Shown in pieces: positions 54,535 through 62,961 of a DNA stretch of 64,000 bases (positions are counted from its first letter, which is position 1; every line of letters starts with the position of its first letter). Source of the stretch: Prevotella sp. E13-17 (GTDB lineage: Bacteria > Bacteroidota > Bacteroidia > Bacteroidales > Bacteroidaceae); assembly GCF_022024035.1 (NCBI RefSeq), contig NZ_CP091787.1, positions 2,232,001-2,296,000 of the forward strand, written 5' to 3'. The position numbers were made by a program, and so were the translations under genes. Under the pieces are notes generated by a model. The model had not been told where the DNA came from and did not search any database. It worked only from the letters and a program-made list of their open reading frames with translations.

Positions 54535-54990
54535 TTATGATTTCTTCCATTGATAATTAGCGATATTAGAATCACCATATTGCTCTTTACGCACTTGACT
54601 CTTCACCCATTGCTGGTCACTTTTCGTAGACACATTGAATAATCCTGCAATCCTCTGCCTGTCCTTTCCTGCTTTGTAGCGCTCACGAAGTTCTTTACGA
54701 ATAAGAGCGACGTTACCACTCTTTTTATCTTTGAATTCCTCTATCAGCTCATCAATTGGCAAACTCCTGATGCGCTCCTCCCGTTTTCCGACCTTGTCTG
54801 CAAACAGTACCTTTATAACCGTCTGCTTCAGCGGATGTTTCTCGTCCAGCAATCTACTACGATAGATACTCAATAGTTCTTCCCTCGTCAAGTTTGGCAA
54901 AAGCGATTGGCATTCCCTTAACACATTCTCATCCCACCTCGTAAAATGGAACTTCTTTACTTGCTGAATAATGTACTCATAATCCGTCAT
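54535..54990 (-). CDS. Hypothetical protein, 151 aa
   Basis: Not recognised. A helical, basic protein without membrane segments: FTRWDENVLRECQSLLPN near the start, DELIEEFKDKKSGNVALIRK in the middle, Lys/Gln-rich end. A near-consensus TAACTTCG box lies upstream (near 55030). Its close spacing to the WYL-like gene is the only functional hint. Confidence 0.6.
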   Translation of the reverse strand: MTDYEYIIQQVKKFHFTRWDENVLRECQSLLPNLTREELLSIYRSRLLDEKHPLKQTVIKVLFADKVGKREERIRSLPIDELIEEFKDKKSGNVALIRKELRERYKAGKDRQRIAGLFNVSTKSDQQWVKSQVRKEQYGDSNIANYQWKKS

Positions 54991-55085
54991 ATGCTCACAA
55001 TAAAAATTAGTTTGGTTGCGAAGTTAGCCTTTTCTAACCACGCGACCAAACATTTTCGCTCCACAAGGCTTGTGAAATTGTGATT

Positions 55086-56405
55086 TTATTCCCACACCAC
55101 CAATTCACGAGGCAGGGAGATCTTCTTCGCTTCGCCACGAAGGCCATCGATATAATAATGCCGGGCAAGATGATTATCAAACTGCCCCACAAATGCACCA
55201 CGAATCCTCGCACACTTCTCATTGATGGAGTTAAGCAGAGGGTTCGTTACATCTTCGATGCTTTGAAGGGCTTTTTCACCTAATCCATTCGGTTTCAGAT
55301 TCACATAAATACCAACCAGCTCCTCCCTGTAATCGGGTAAATGCTTAAAAATGAGCCCCTCTGGATGTTTCAAGAATAGCAGATAGACAGCCTTCACCAA
55401 GGGTTCCATCTTAATTTCCATATTGTTGTAGTCAGGCAACACAATGCGATGATCTCGTGTAACCACCAGTTTACTCAAACGATCATCAGGGTGAAGCAAC
55501 TCCTCAAGAACATGCTCTGCTATGCCACGTTGACGCAGTTTCGCTATCTTTTCCTTAATCTCTTCCAGTAAGTCATTCGTATCTTCCCCTTCTATCTGAG
55601 AGTTGAAACGGTCATCAGCCCCACGATAATCAGGTCCGCCCCAATCGTCACAAGTTGAAAAATTATCAAGCAGATGTTCACGATTTATCTTCTCATCAAA
55701 TATCTGCCTCCCAATTCTATGCAGCTGGTCAGCAATGGGCTCCGTACTGTTTGAAGAGACAGAATAGAATCGGTTAATGGCCTTATCATTTCCGTCAGCG
55801 CCCCTGCGTATATCCTCCGTACGTATAAATCCATGTTTCATACGTCCTTTATCCGAAGGATTCTGCAGATATTGCAAGAAGAAGTCATTACCTATCTCTA
55901 CACGCTCCAGCTCTATATCCGTCAAGTATGGAGCACGATATTGCAATACCTCCTTGCTTTGAAGGTGCTTCAGGAGAAGAGGAAAGATTATCACATGGTA
56001 ACCATTCATTTTTCCCCAGCCTTCCAACACCTCCGGATTCTTCTCAAAGAAATCCATCAGTTCCTTGTCCTCCTCGCTCGCCACATATACCAACTCCTTT
56101 GGTCCCAATCGTCCCTCCAGGGTAAAGTCATATTTATTATCAACCATCTCTATTTCGACGTTGGAAGGTGGCGGCAGAGGTTCTTTGTTACTTTTCTTCT
56201 CTTTTCTATAATCCCTCAACTTTTTAACAGGCCAGTCAAAAGCGATAAGGACACAAAGGGGAATAAAGAACACCCCCATTAAGGGATAAGCCCAATACCA
56301 ATGGTCCTCCCTTTTCCAGTCAAGATATGCGGCCCATACTGCAGAAAAAAATGCAAGAACATTGATGACGGATAAAACTATCAATATAATCTCCCATACA
56401 CCCAT
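55086..56405 (-). CDS. Two-helix membrane protein with shared C-terminal domain (paralogue B)
   Basis: From ATG 56405 a 439-residue protein. Two N-terminal membrane segments (ILIVLSVINVLAFFSAVWAA and YPLMGVFFIPLCVLIAF), then a variable middle, and a C-terminal domain (about 285-439) with LPDYNNMEIKMEPLVKAVYL, LFLKHPEGLIFKHL, NPLLNSINEKCARIRGAF and the final ELVVWE. The same domain, with about two-thirds identity by eye, ends the upstream gene. The start ATG lies 1 nt after that gene's stop. Confidence 0.72.
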   Translation of the reverse strand: MGVWEIILIVLSVINVLAFFSAVWAAYLDWKREDHWYWAYPLMGVFFIPLCVLIAFDWPVKKLRDYRKEKKSNKEPLPPPSNVEIEMVDNKYDFTLEGRLGPKELVYVASEEDKELMDFFEKNPEVLEGWGKMNGYHVIIFPLLLKHLQSKEVLQYRAPYLTDIELERVEIGNDFFLQYLQNPSDKGRMKHGFIRTEDIRRGADGNDKAINRFYSVSSNSTEPIADQLHRIGRQIFDEKINREHLLDNFSTCDDWGGPDYRGADDRFNSQIEGEDTNDLLEEIKEKIAKLRQRGIAEHVLEELLHPDDRLSKLVVTRDHRIVLPDYNNMEIKMEPLVKAVYLLFLKHPEGLIFKHLPDYREELVGIYVNLKPNGLGEKALQSIEDVTNPLLNSINEKCARIRGAFVGQFDNHLARHYYIDGLRGEAKKISLPRELVVWE

Positions 56406-56406
56406 A

Positions 56407-57639
56407 TTACTCCCATACAACTAAATCGCGAGGCAAGATAATTCGTTTCACTTCACCACGCTCTCCGGTTACAAAATAATTCTTTGCCAGTCCTTCATCG
56501 AATTCTTTAATGAAAGCAGAACGAATACGAGCACACTTCTCATTGATAGAGTTAAGTAAAGGATTAGTAACATCTTCAATACTTTGAATAGTCCGTTTAC
56601 TCAACCCCATAGGCTTCAATCCTTTGTATATATCAAGTAGTTCCTCTCTATAATCATTCAGTTCTTTAAAAATGATGCCACCTGGATGTTTTAAAAACAA
56701 GAAATATACTGCTTTTACAAGAGGTTCCATCTTTACCTCTATATCATTATAATCTGGCAACAACACTCTAAAATCTTTGGTAATTACAAGCCGGCTCAAC
56801 TGTGCCTTTGTTTTAAACAGTCCTCTAAATGTCCATTCATTCATACCTTTGGCTCTTAGCTTTTGAACACGGACATCCATATCTTCCAACAATGTCAGGC
56901 TCACAAACCTTTGATCTTCATCTAAGGCTAGAATACAAGGGATATGATCATTCTCCTTACACTCTGCTTTAAGGTTGTTGAACTCAGAATACATCACAAA
57001 GCGGCACTTGGTTTCATTAAGGCTATGGATCTCCACTAGTGCGTCATATGTCAAGCCATCACATGTAAAAGAAATCTGACACTGAGCATTCCTTAGTTCA
57101 TATGGAGTAGCCCAAGTGATTTTTTTATCCCCTAGTTCTGTTTTAACATATTGCTCTATGGCAGCGACAGCAGCAGCTTGTTCGTGGAGGGATGTCTGAT
57201 GAATCACTCCAAATGGTGATGAGCCACCAAACTGTTTTAACCACCAGTAAGGCGAGGGTGTTACTTCTATTTCCTTAATTAGTCCATCCTCGATTTTCAA
57301 TCGGTGCATCAAATCTTGATTCTCGTCATCAACAGTAACTATCGCAACAGCATGGTCATCTGATCCATCAACGTCCGCCCTATAATTCCGCTTCGAGTAC
57401 TTAAGTGAATCAAACACCTTCTTCATGAGTTCAAGATATTCCTTCTTGCCATGAAGTATTCTTTCCGGTACGCCTCCTGTCCATATTACATCCTCGTCTA
57501 AGAATGGTTCAATACAACCCATATCAAGACGATGCCAGCATAAGCATATTAACTCTGCAGCTTGCCTATATGATGACAATTTGCCAGGATTCTGCTCATT
57601 AGATGAATCCCTATGGAAAATATAGTCAAAAATATCCAT
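56407..57639 (-). CDS. NTF2-like protein with shared C-terminal domain (paralogue A)
   Basis: From ATG 57639 (MDIFDYIFHR) a 410-residue protein. The N-terminal half holds a SnoaL/NTF2-like module (ELICLCWHRLDMGCIEPFLD, EDVIWTGGVPERILHGKKEY); the middle is unassigned; the C-terminal ~155 residues (ITKDFRVLLPDYNDIEVKME, PLVKAVYFLFLKHPGGIIFK, LNSINEKCARIRSAFI, RDLVVWE) match the downstream gene. A TATTTTTG box at 57679-57686 excludes the longer frame from 57711. Role unknown. Confidence 0.72.
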   Translation of the reverse strand: MDIFDYIFHRDSSNEQNPGKLSSYRQAAELICLCWHRLDMGCIEPFLDEDVIWTGGVPERILHGKKEYLELMKKVFDSLKYSKRNYRADVDGSDDHAVAIVTVDDENQDLMHRLKIEDGLIKEIEVTPSPYWWLKQFGGSSPFGVIHQTSLHEQAAAVAAIEQYVKTELGDKKITWATPYELRNAQCQISFTCDGLTYDALVEIHSLNETKCRFVMYSEFNNLKAECKENDHIPCILALDEDQRFVSLTLLEDMDVRVQKLRAKGMNEWTFRGLFKTKAQLSRLVITKDFRVLLPDYNDIEVKMEPLVKAVYFLFLKHPGGIIFKELNDYREELLDIYKGLKPMGLSKRTIQSIEDVTNPLLNSINEKCARIRSAFIKEFDEGLAKNYFVTGERGEVKRIILPRDLVVWE

Positions 57640-57678
57640 ATGACACTTACTGTTTGTACCCGTTGTAATCTTCTGGTG

Positions 57679-57686
57679 CAAAAATA
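57679..57686 (-). promoter_or_regulatory. -7 box of the paralogue A/B operon
   Basis: Minus-strand TATTTTTG, 39 nt before ATG 57639. Confidence 0.6.
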
Positions 57687-57781
57687 CGATTTTTTCCTGA
57701 TAATTATGCATTTATGATGAAAAATAGTATATCACAAGCCTTGTGATACTATTATGATTTGTTTTTTGGCAATTAATTGAT

Positions 57782-57789
57782 TATCTTTG
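57782..57789 (+). promoter_or_regulatory. -7 box of the 134-aa gene
   Basis: TATCTTTG, 25 nt before ATG 57815; about 95 bp from the divergent paralogue A box. Confidence 0.72.
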
Positions 57790-57814
57790 CCCTCGATTTA
57801 AAAACAGTTTAATT

Positions 57815-58219
57815 ATGGCAACACGTGAACAAATAGAGTCAATGAAGATTGACGAGAACGTTTTTGAACTAGAAAAGGATACTGAGTTAGAATATCTTGT
57901 GCATTTTGCAGCGCCATTTACAGGAAATGACAAATGTATTATTCCAAAAGGAACTGTATTCGCTCCACACGGTCCTATGAGAGGTGATGCTTTGTATATG
58001 CATTTGGTTGAAGACAATAATGATGAATTATTAGAGAAGATGAGAGAGCAGGTTAAGACCAATTACGAGAAACTTTTCACTCGACTACAAGGATTCTCAT
58101 TCTTTATCACGGAAGAGCAATTGCGAACGCTTCCGTTAAAGTTCCAAAGTGGCAGCGCTGAGCGATTGCTGGACATTATGAGAAAGTTGCGCTCACCACT
58201 ATATCCAATGTTTCCGTAA
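57815..58219 (+). CDS. Hypothetical protein, 134 aa
   Basis: Not recognised. A soluble protein beginning MATREQIESMKIDENVFELE, with a beta-type centre (YLVHFAAPFTGNDKCIIPKG, TVFAPHGPMRGDALYMHLVE) and a helical end. Clear promoter upstream; the only rightward gene in the 52.4-64 kb block. No neighbour suggests a role. Confidence 0.7.
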   Translation: MATREQIESMKIDENVFELEKDTELEYLVHFAAPFTGNDKCIIPKGTVFAPHGPMRGDALYMHLVEDNNDELLEKMREQVKTNYEKLFTRLQGFSFFITEEQLRTLPLKFQSGSAERLLDIMRKLRSPLYPMFP

Positions 58220-58291
58220 TTATTACGATTCGTCTTCCGTATCAACCTTATATATTCTTCTGCTTCTTTGTCGCCTTACTAAAGAAACTCT

Positions 58292-58756
58292 CTAGCATTT
58301 GTCATTCGGAACAGCAATCCAGTAGTCATTCTTACAAAACTCTTCACTATTATATTTTTGAAATGCTTTTCTCGCCATATTAAACGCATTTGTATCTAAT
58401 ATGGAAGGCCTGCGACATACCTCATCATCGTGATGAACATATTTCTCTCCTATCATTGCATATTCTCTCAGATTCAAACAGTCACGTAAGGCATTCAATT
58501 TATAAATATTCATACTACCGGGGATTGAGGGGATGAAGTATTCATTTCCTCCAATCTTGACAGCATCACAATCTTTCTTTACCTTACGAAATTCATTATC
58601 ATCCAATTCTGAAACCAGCCTAATAGCCCATAGGTATGCTGCAACAGAAACAGCATCTAGTTCATCCTTAACGCCAATGCATCCATACATATCGTCAACA
58701 GAAAAAAGTTCTAATTGTTTTCTCATCATACTTGCTCTATGATATTGTTTGTCCAT
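58292..58756 (-). CDS. Hypothetical protein, 154 aa
   Basis: Not recognised. Starts MDKQYHRASMMRKQLELFSV (a start at MMRKQ, 58729, is also possible) and has a mixed helical sequence with several Cys and His, for example HHDDEVCRRPSILDTNAFNM. No signal peptide or membrane helix. Separated from the giant gene upstream by about 190 bp. Confidence 0.6.
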   Translation of the reverse strand: MDKQYHRASMMRKQLELFSVDDMYGCIGVKDELDAVSVAAYLWAIRLVSELDDNEFRKVKKDCDAVKIGGNEYFIPSIPGSMNIYKLNALRDCLNLREYAMIGEKYVHHDDEVCRRPSILDTNAFNMARKAFQKYNSEEFCKNDYWIAVPNDKC

Positions 58757-58803
58757 CTTTCCTAAATCAGCGAACTACAATCTGTCGCTTTTCCCATTCC
58801 CTT

Positions 58804-58879
58804 GGCACACTCATTGAATATGGCTAGAGTATGCCTAAATGCAGCTTAGAGTATGGTTACACTATGATTCAGGCCTACT
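58804..58879. repeat. Possible short 22-bp-phased stretch
   Basis: AGAGTATG occurs at 58826 and 58848, 22 bp apart, and TATG cores lie at 58819, 58830, 58852 and 58863 (steps 11, 22, 11). Only two full units are visible, so a link to the larger arrays at 4.2 and 27.5 kb is weak. The rest of 58757-58948 holds nothing recognised. Confidence 0.35.
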
Positions 58880-58948
58880 TCCCGCATAATTGAGGTTTCA
58901 TATTAATTAGTTGTGTAATATCTCAATTCCTTTATGTTGTTTGCATAA

Positions 58949-61900
58949 CTAATGATTATATTCCGTTGTTTCATCTACCTGTCCTTTGGCACCAATATCA
59001 TTGCCTCTCTCATGTCCGATACGGACAATCTCCCAAACATCTTTATGAAGTTCTTCATTAATTCCAACTTTTTTGAGTTCTATCTTTCTTCCTTTATATG
59101 TTTTATCAAGAGATAATCCACTGAAGTTGCTTCTGTGAACGAATATTGTACTTTTATCTGGAAGTTTTACTATGGCACTTCCGTATTGCACCCTGCTAAT
59201 AACACCTTCCACAGTTTCATGCACAACAAACTCTCTTTGGACATGTGGTTTCTTTTCTCGTCGACAATATGGCTTTGCATAGACGTTTAATTGAGTGTAT
59301 CTACTCCATTCTCTCCCATAGGTTTCCTTGTGAAAGTTTTTTATAACCAGCTCTGCGGATTCTGGGATATTGTCTTTCCAGTATTGTATGGCGATTGTTC
59401 TTGGTACAAAAAAATCCTTGCCTCCAACATTAAACACAATAGTTTTGTCTGTTTCCATTGTTTTTATCCCTTTTACGGGAATTGTATTGGTTGTTTTCCA
59501 ATTAGTTTTTGTAATCCGCCTATCAACAATCACATAATAATAACCATGATATGTTGTGATCTCATCGTAAGAGCATTCCAGAGTGGTCTGGCCTTTAGAA
59601 TTGCGGACACCCCACTTCCCCATGAAAAGGTATTTTACGCTACCATTGGGTAATTGTATTTCCATTTCGGAGATTGGCTGTCCTTTCTCATCAATATACC
59701 CAGTGCTTGTGCTCGAAAAAACTTTAGCCTTGCCATTTTCTATATCACCTATCTGTTTATAGGTTGGACTTATGCGTTTACCTGTCACATCAACTAAATA
59801 CTCACAATTATAATCTCCTATCTTTATAATGTTTTCCGCCCATAAACTGATAGACCTATGATTACATGGGATAATAATACCATTCGAGTTAAGCAATCCA
59901 TAATAATTATGCTGACGAACAACAATGAGATCTCCAAAGAGTTGGTTAACATCCAAGATTCTGTCCTTTCTACTAAGCATGGTTGTTCCTTCTCGATTAA
60001 CTAATTCCCAATAGCCTAATAGCTTCAATGCTTTTATATTATCTGATAATTGCATTTGTTGTTCTGGAACAAGATGACCTTTTGCGTCTATCTCGGCGTC
60101 TTTCCCTTCTATGACAACTTTTGCTTTTCCATTGTCCAACTCACCAACAAAAGAGAATCCGCCAGTAATGATACAGCCATCAGCATCAATAATATCGTAA
60201 TAAACCCTTTCTTGCCGCCGCCAACTTCCTTCTGTATGTACTTTTCCTATCTGAAGTCCTTCACTCCATTGTTTTATGTCTTCATAAATTGTCCAATCAT
60301 GTATATAGTTTCCATCATAATCTAAATCATTCCATTTCCCATCCTCTTTTCGCTGAACATGCATCAAGTTTTTATCAAGAATAAATCTCATTTTTGAGAA
60401 TTCCTCTTCTACAATTTTATTACCTTCTAAATCTGCAAAAATAGTTTCAAAATCTATGTGCGCGAAGAACTTTCTTCCATCTATGACATAGAACGAAGAA
60501 AAGGGTTCTCCTTCATCTCTATGATATAAACTTACTTTTTCAACCCTTTCGTTCAAGAGTGCACAGACAACACCATCTCCTGCTTTTCGTTCACAGAATG
60601 ATCTGCCTATGTTGCCTAGCCAAAAGGAATCTCGCCCCTCTGCTAAATAAGCGCTTCCCGTAAGCGAGTGGATTTTGATGTATTCACATTCGCGAATCAT
60701 TTCACCATTTTGACTTACTATACCTTCCTTTCTGTTAAAGCCTACAATGAACGTTCCGTCAGTACGCGATACACACGAAGTAAAGTGAGGTTCGATGACA
60801 TGTGTGGCTCCATATTTAAAACCAAATTTTTTCTTTTCCTCAAATGGTATAACACAACCTCCATCTTTCAACATCAGTTCAATTGCTTCCTGTTTCCTCG
60901 TTTTCTTTTCTTGTGCGTTCTGCTCGAGTCCTCTGATATAATCTTCTTTAGATTTAATTTCAACAGAAAGACGCTTTGCCATGTCAGGATGCTGTTCAAA
61001 ATAAGGTGTTTCAGCATCATAATAATAGAGTTTATGTGTATCATGGTCAAACTTCAATTTATCAAGCGTAACACGTTCTCCTCCAAAACGTTTTTCAGTG
61101 TTGGCATAATGCCAGGTTGAGTCTGGTTCCACCCAATTGCATTTTAAAACAAGTTGCCCGCTTTCTCTGCTCCACTCTCTTGCTTCGTCATCGAAAATGA
61201 AAGCATTCAGTTTGTTAGCGAAGTATATATCCTTCATGGCAAGATTGTTCAAATCAACATATTTTCTGTTGTCATCAAAGTTGAATATCCAGATGATATA
61301 ATAATCATTCATTCGGTAAAAGGTATCGCGTTCGGTAATAACACTTAGGAAAGTGGTGGAAAGCTGTATTTCGAATACGATTTTATAATCTTGATAATCT
61401 ATCTGTATATCGGGCTGCCGCCAATTAAAGAAAGGAAGGCTACTATAAACCCGTTTCTCCATTTCGACATTTCTGACGCCTAACGAAAGACTATTACTAT
61501 CACTAAGTCTATCAAATAGTTCTTTTTTTAAGTTCTTATGGCGCTGACTTTGGCCAGACAAGCCGTATTTCTTTCTATTGATGTCCTCCTCAGATTGGCC
61601 AGTAGTCGTTTTCTCACATAAAACACTGTCGTTCTTATGGGTAAATATAGCAGGGACACCACATTCGTCGCCTCTTCCTGATATACGGATCATCTCAAAA
61701 CATTTAGGACAGACGAAACGTCTGTTATTTTGGGAGATACATTGTTGGAAGATGGCACGCCAACTTTCCAACTCATGAATGGGCTTTTTAAAGAATTCTT
61801 CAGCGTGAATGGTTTCACCGGTCTCTATATCAAAGATTTCCTTGATTTTGTGGTCACGCTGTTTGCGTGTTGAAGGTTCTACAGAGACATTCTGTCTGCC

Positions 61901-62413
61901 TTTGTCTTGCTCTTTCTTTTTATTTTGTTCTATTGTTATTTCTTCTTCTAACTCAGTTCTTTTCTCCTCTTTTACCAAAATGTCCTCTTGAGGGGTTTCT
62001 ACTGGCTCATTATCTTCTAATACTTGTATGGATTTTATAATATCCCTTTCAATCTGCGTTAAGTCTGCACTATGATTACGCAACCAATTTTGAATCCTGA
62101 CTATGTCAGAATTAATAATTTGCAAATCGCTTTCTTTGCTATCGATTTCTTTTTTTGTTTGCACAATTTGCTCGGCAACTGTTTTTAATGCACGCATCCT
62201 TTTAACCTCATCATCAAGCAAGGCTCTTTGTTTATCAAGGACATTATGTCGCATTTCCAAATCAGATTTCAGCTGATTGATTTCCTGCTTTATCTGCAAT
62301 AACTTATTTAGTCGAGACTTTAAATCTAAAGTCTCGTCCTGATATGATTGAATATTTTTGAGGATGGCACCAACGTCTTCTCTCAAAAGTAAACTAGCAA
62401 TTCTAATTTTCAT
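58949..62413 (-). CDS. Giant CoiA-like nuclease / WG-repeat / S1-type OB-fold protein
   Basis: An 1154-residue protein. Residues 10-170: coiled coil. About 190-270: Cys-rich zinc site (RRFVCPKCFEMIRI, Cys235/238, then Cys251 and Cys266). About 290-400: CoiA-type PD-(D/E)xK core with WRQPDIQIDY (Asp335) and KIVFEIQLSTTF (Glu348, Gln350). About 520-1000: degenerate WG-like repeats (KWGVRNSKGQTTLECSYDEI). About 1065-1130: an S1/cold-shock OB-like end (GVISRVQYGSAIVKLPDKST, FVHRSNFSGL). It is coupled by ATGA to the upstream coiled-coil gene. The nuclease call rests on motif pattern only. Confidence 0.75.
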   Translation of the reverse strand: MKIRIASLLLREDVGAILKNIQSYQDETLDLKSRLNKLLQIKQEINQLKSDLEMRHNVLDKQRALLDDEVKRMRALKTVAEQIVQTKKEIDSKESDLQIINSDIVRIQNWLRNHSADLTQIERDIIKSIQVLEDNEPVETPQEDILVKEEKRTELEEEITIEQNKKKEQDKGRQNVSVEPSTRKQRDHKIKEIFDIETGETIHAEEFFKKPIHELESWRAIFQQCISQNNRRFVCPKCFEMIRISGRGDECGVPAIFTHKNDSVLCEKTTTGQSEEDINRKKYGLSGQSQRHKNLKKELFDRLSDSNSLSLGVRNVEMEKRVYSSLPFFNWRQPDIQIDYQDYKIVFEIQLSTTFLSVITERDTFYRMNDYYIIWIFNFDDNRKYVDLNNLAMKDIYFANKLNAFIFDDEAREWSRESGQLVLKCNWVEPDSTWHYANTEKRFGGERVTLDKLKFDHDTHKLYYYDAETPYFEQHPDMAKRLSVEIKSKEDYIRGLEQNAQEKKTRKQEAIELMLKDGGCVIPFEEKKKFGFKYGATHVIEPHFTSCVSRTDGTFIVGFNRKEGIVSQNGEMIRECEYIKIHSLTGSAYLAEGRDSFWLGNIGRSFCERKAGDGVVCALLNERVEKVSLYHRDEGEPFSSFYVIDGRKFFAHIDFETIFADLEGNKIVEEEFSKMRFILDKNLMHVQRKEDGKWNDLDYDGNYIHDWTIYEDIKQWSEGLQIGKVHTEGSWRRQERVYYDIIDADGCIITGGFSFVGELDNGKAKVVIEGKDAEIDAKGHLVPEQQMQLSDNIKALKLLGYWELVNREGTTMLSRKDRILDVNQLFGDLIVVRQHNYYGLLNSNGIIIPCNHRSISLWAENIIKIGDYNCEYLVDVTGKRISPTYKQIGDIENGKAKVFSSTSTGYIDEKGQPISEMEIQLPNGSVKYLFMGKWGVRNSKGQTTLECSYDEITTYHGYYYVIVDRRITKTNWKTTNTIPVKGIKTMETDKTIVFNVGGKDFFVPRTIAIQYWKDNIPESAELVIKNFHKETYGREWSRYTQLNVYAKPYCRREKKPHVQREFVVHETVEGVISRVQYGSAIVKLPDKSTIFVHRSNFSGLSLDKTYKGRKIELKKVGINEELHKDVWEIVRIGHERGNDIGAKGQVDETTEYNH

Positions 62414-62910
62414 TCTACAGATATCTCAATAGCATTGTTAATACGTCTCTCATAATCATTGAGTTCATTTTTCAACTCATTAAGATATTTCTGACCATCA
62501 GCATTAGTTATCTTTGTTTTAAACACATCCAAAGTATTTTGCCATTCATTCTTTAGAGATGTAAGGTTGTCTCTTATCCCTTTCCGCTGTACTACAAGAT
62601 TTTCTATCTTCGTTTTTCTTTCTAACTTTTTTGTTAACACCGTTTGTGCATCATTCCTTTCCTCGTCTTTCAAGAACAGATTTATGTATTCATCTAATGA
62701 CACCTGTTCTTCCTTCAAGGTTCTCAACTCTTGAGTCAATGAATTTACAGATTTCTCTAATGAACAACACTCCTTCTTTAATACATCGTTGGCGCTACAA
62801 GCATTATTATACTTGTCTTGTGTCTTACACTTCTCCTTCTTAGCTATCGCCAAGTTCTCATATATGTCCCCACCAAGGAGTAATTTAGCAAGAAAGTCTT
62901 TTAAAGCCAT
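62410..62910 (-). CDS. Coiled-coil protein partner of the giant nuclease-like protein
   Basis: From ATG 62910 (MALKDFLAKLLLGGDIYENL) a 166-residue, almost entirely helical protein with long heptad runs (CCSLEKSVNSLTQELRTLKE, EQVSLDEYINLFLKDEERND). The first ~15 residues resemble those of the next gene's coiled coil in character (basic, Leu-rich). It overlaps the giant gene by 4 nt. Likely a structural or adaptor partner. Confidence 0.72.
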   Translation of the reverse strand: MALKDFLAKLLLGGDIYENLAIAKKEKCKTQDKYNNACSANDVLKKECCSLEKSVNSLTQELRTLKEEQVSLDEYINLFLKDEERNDAQTVLTKKLERKTKIENLVVQRKGIRDNLTSLKNEWQNTLDVFKTKITNADGQKYLNELKNELNDYERRINNAIEISVE

Positions 62911-62961
62911 ATGCATCCTATTTTTTCTGACTATCACATATTATTCTCGATGTTACGCTTG

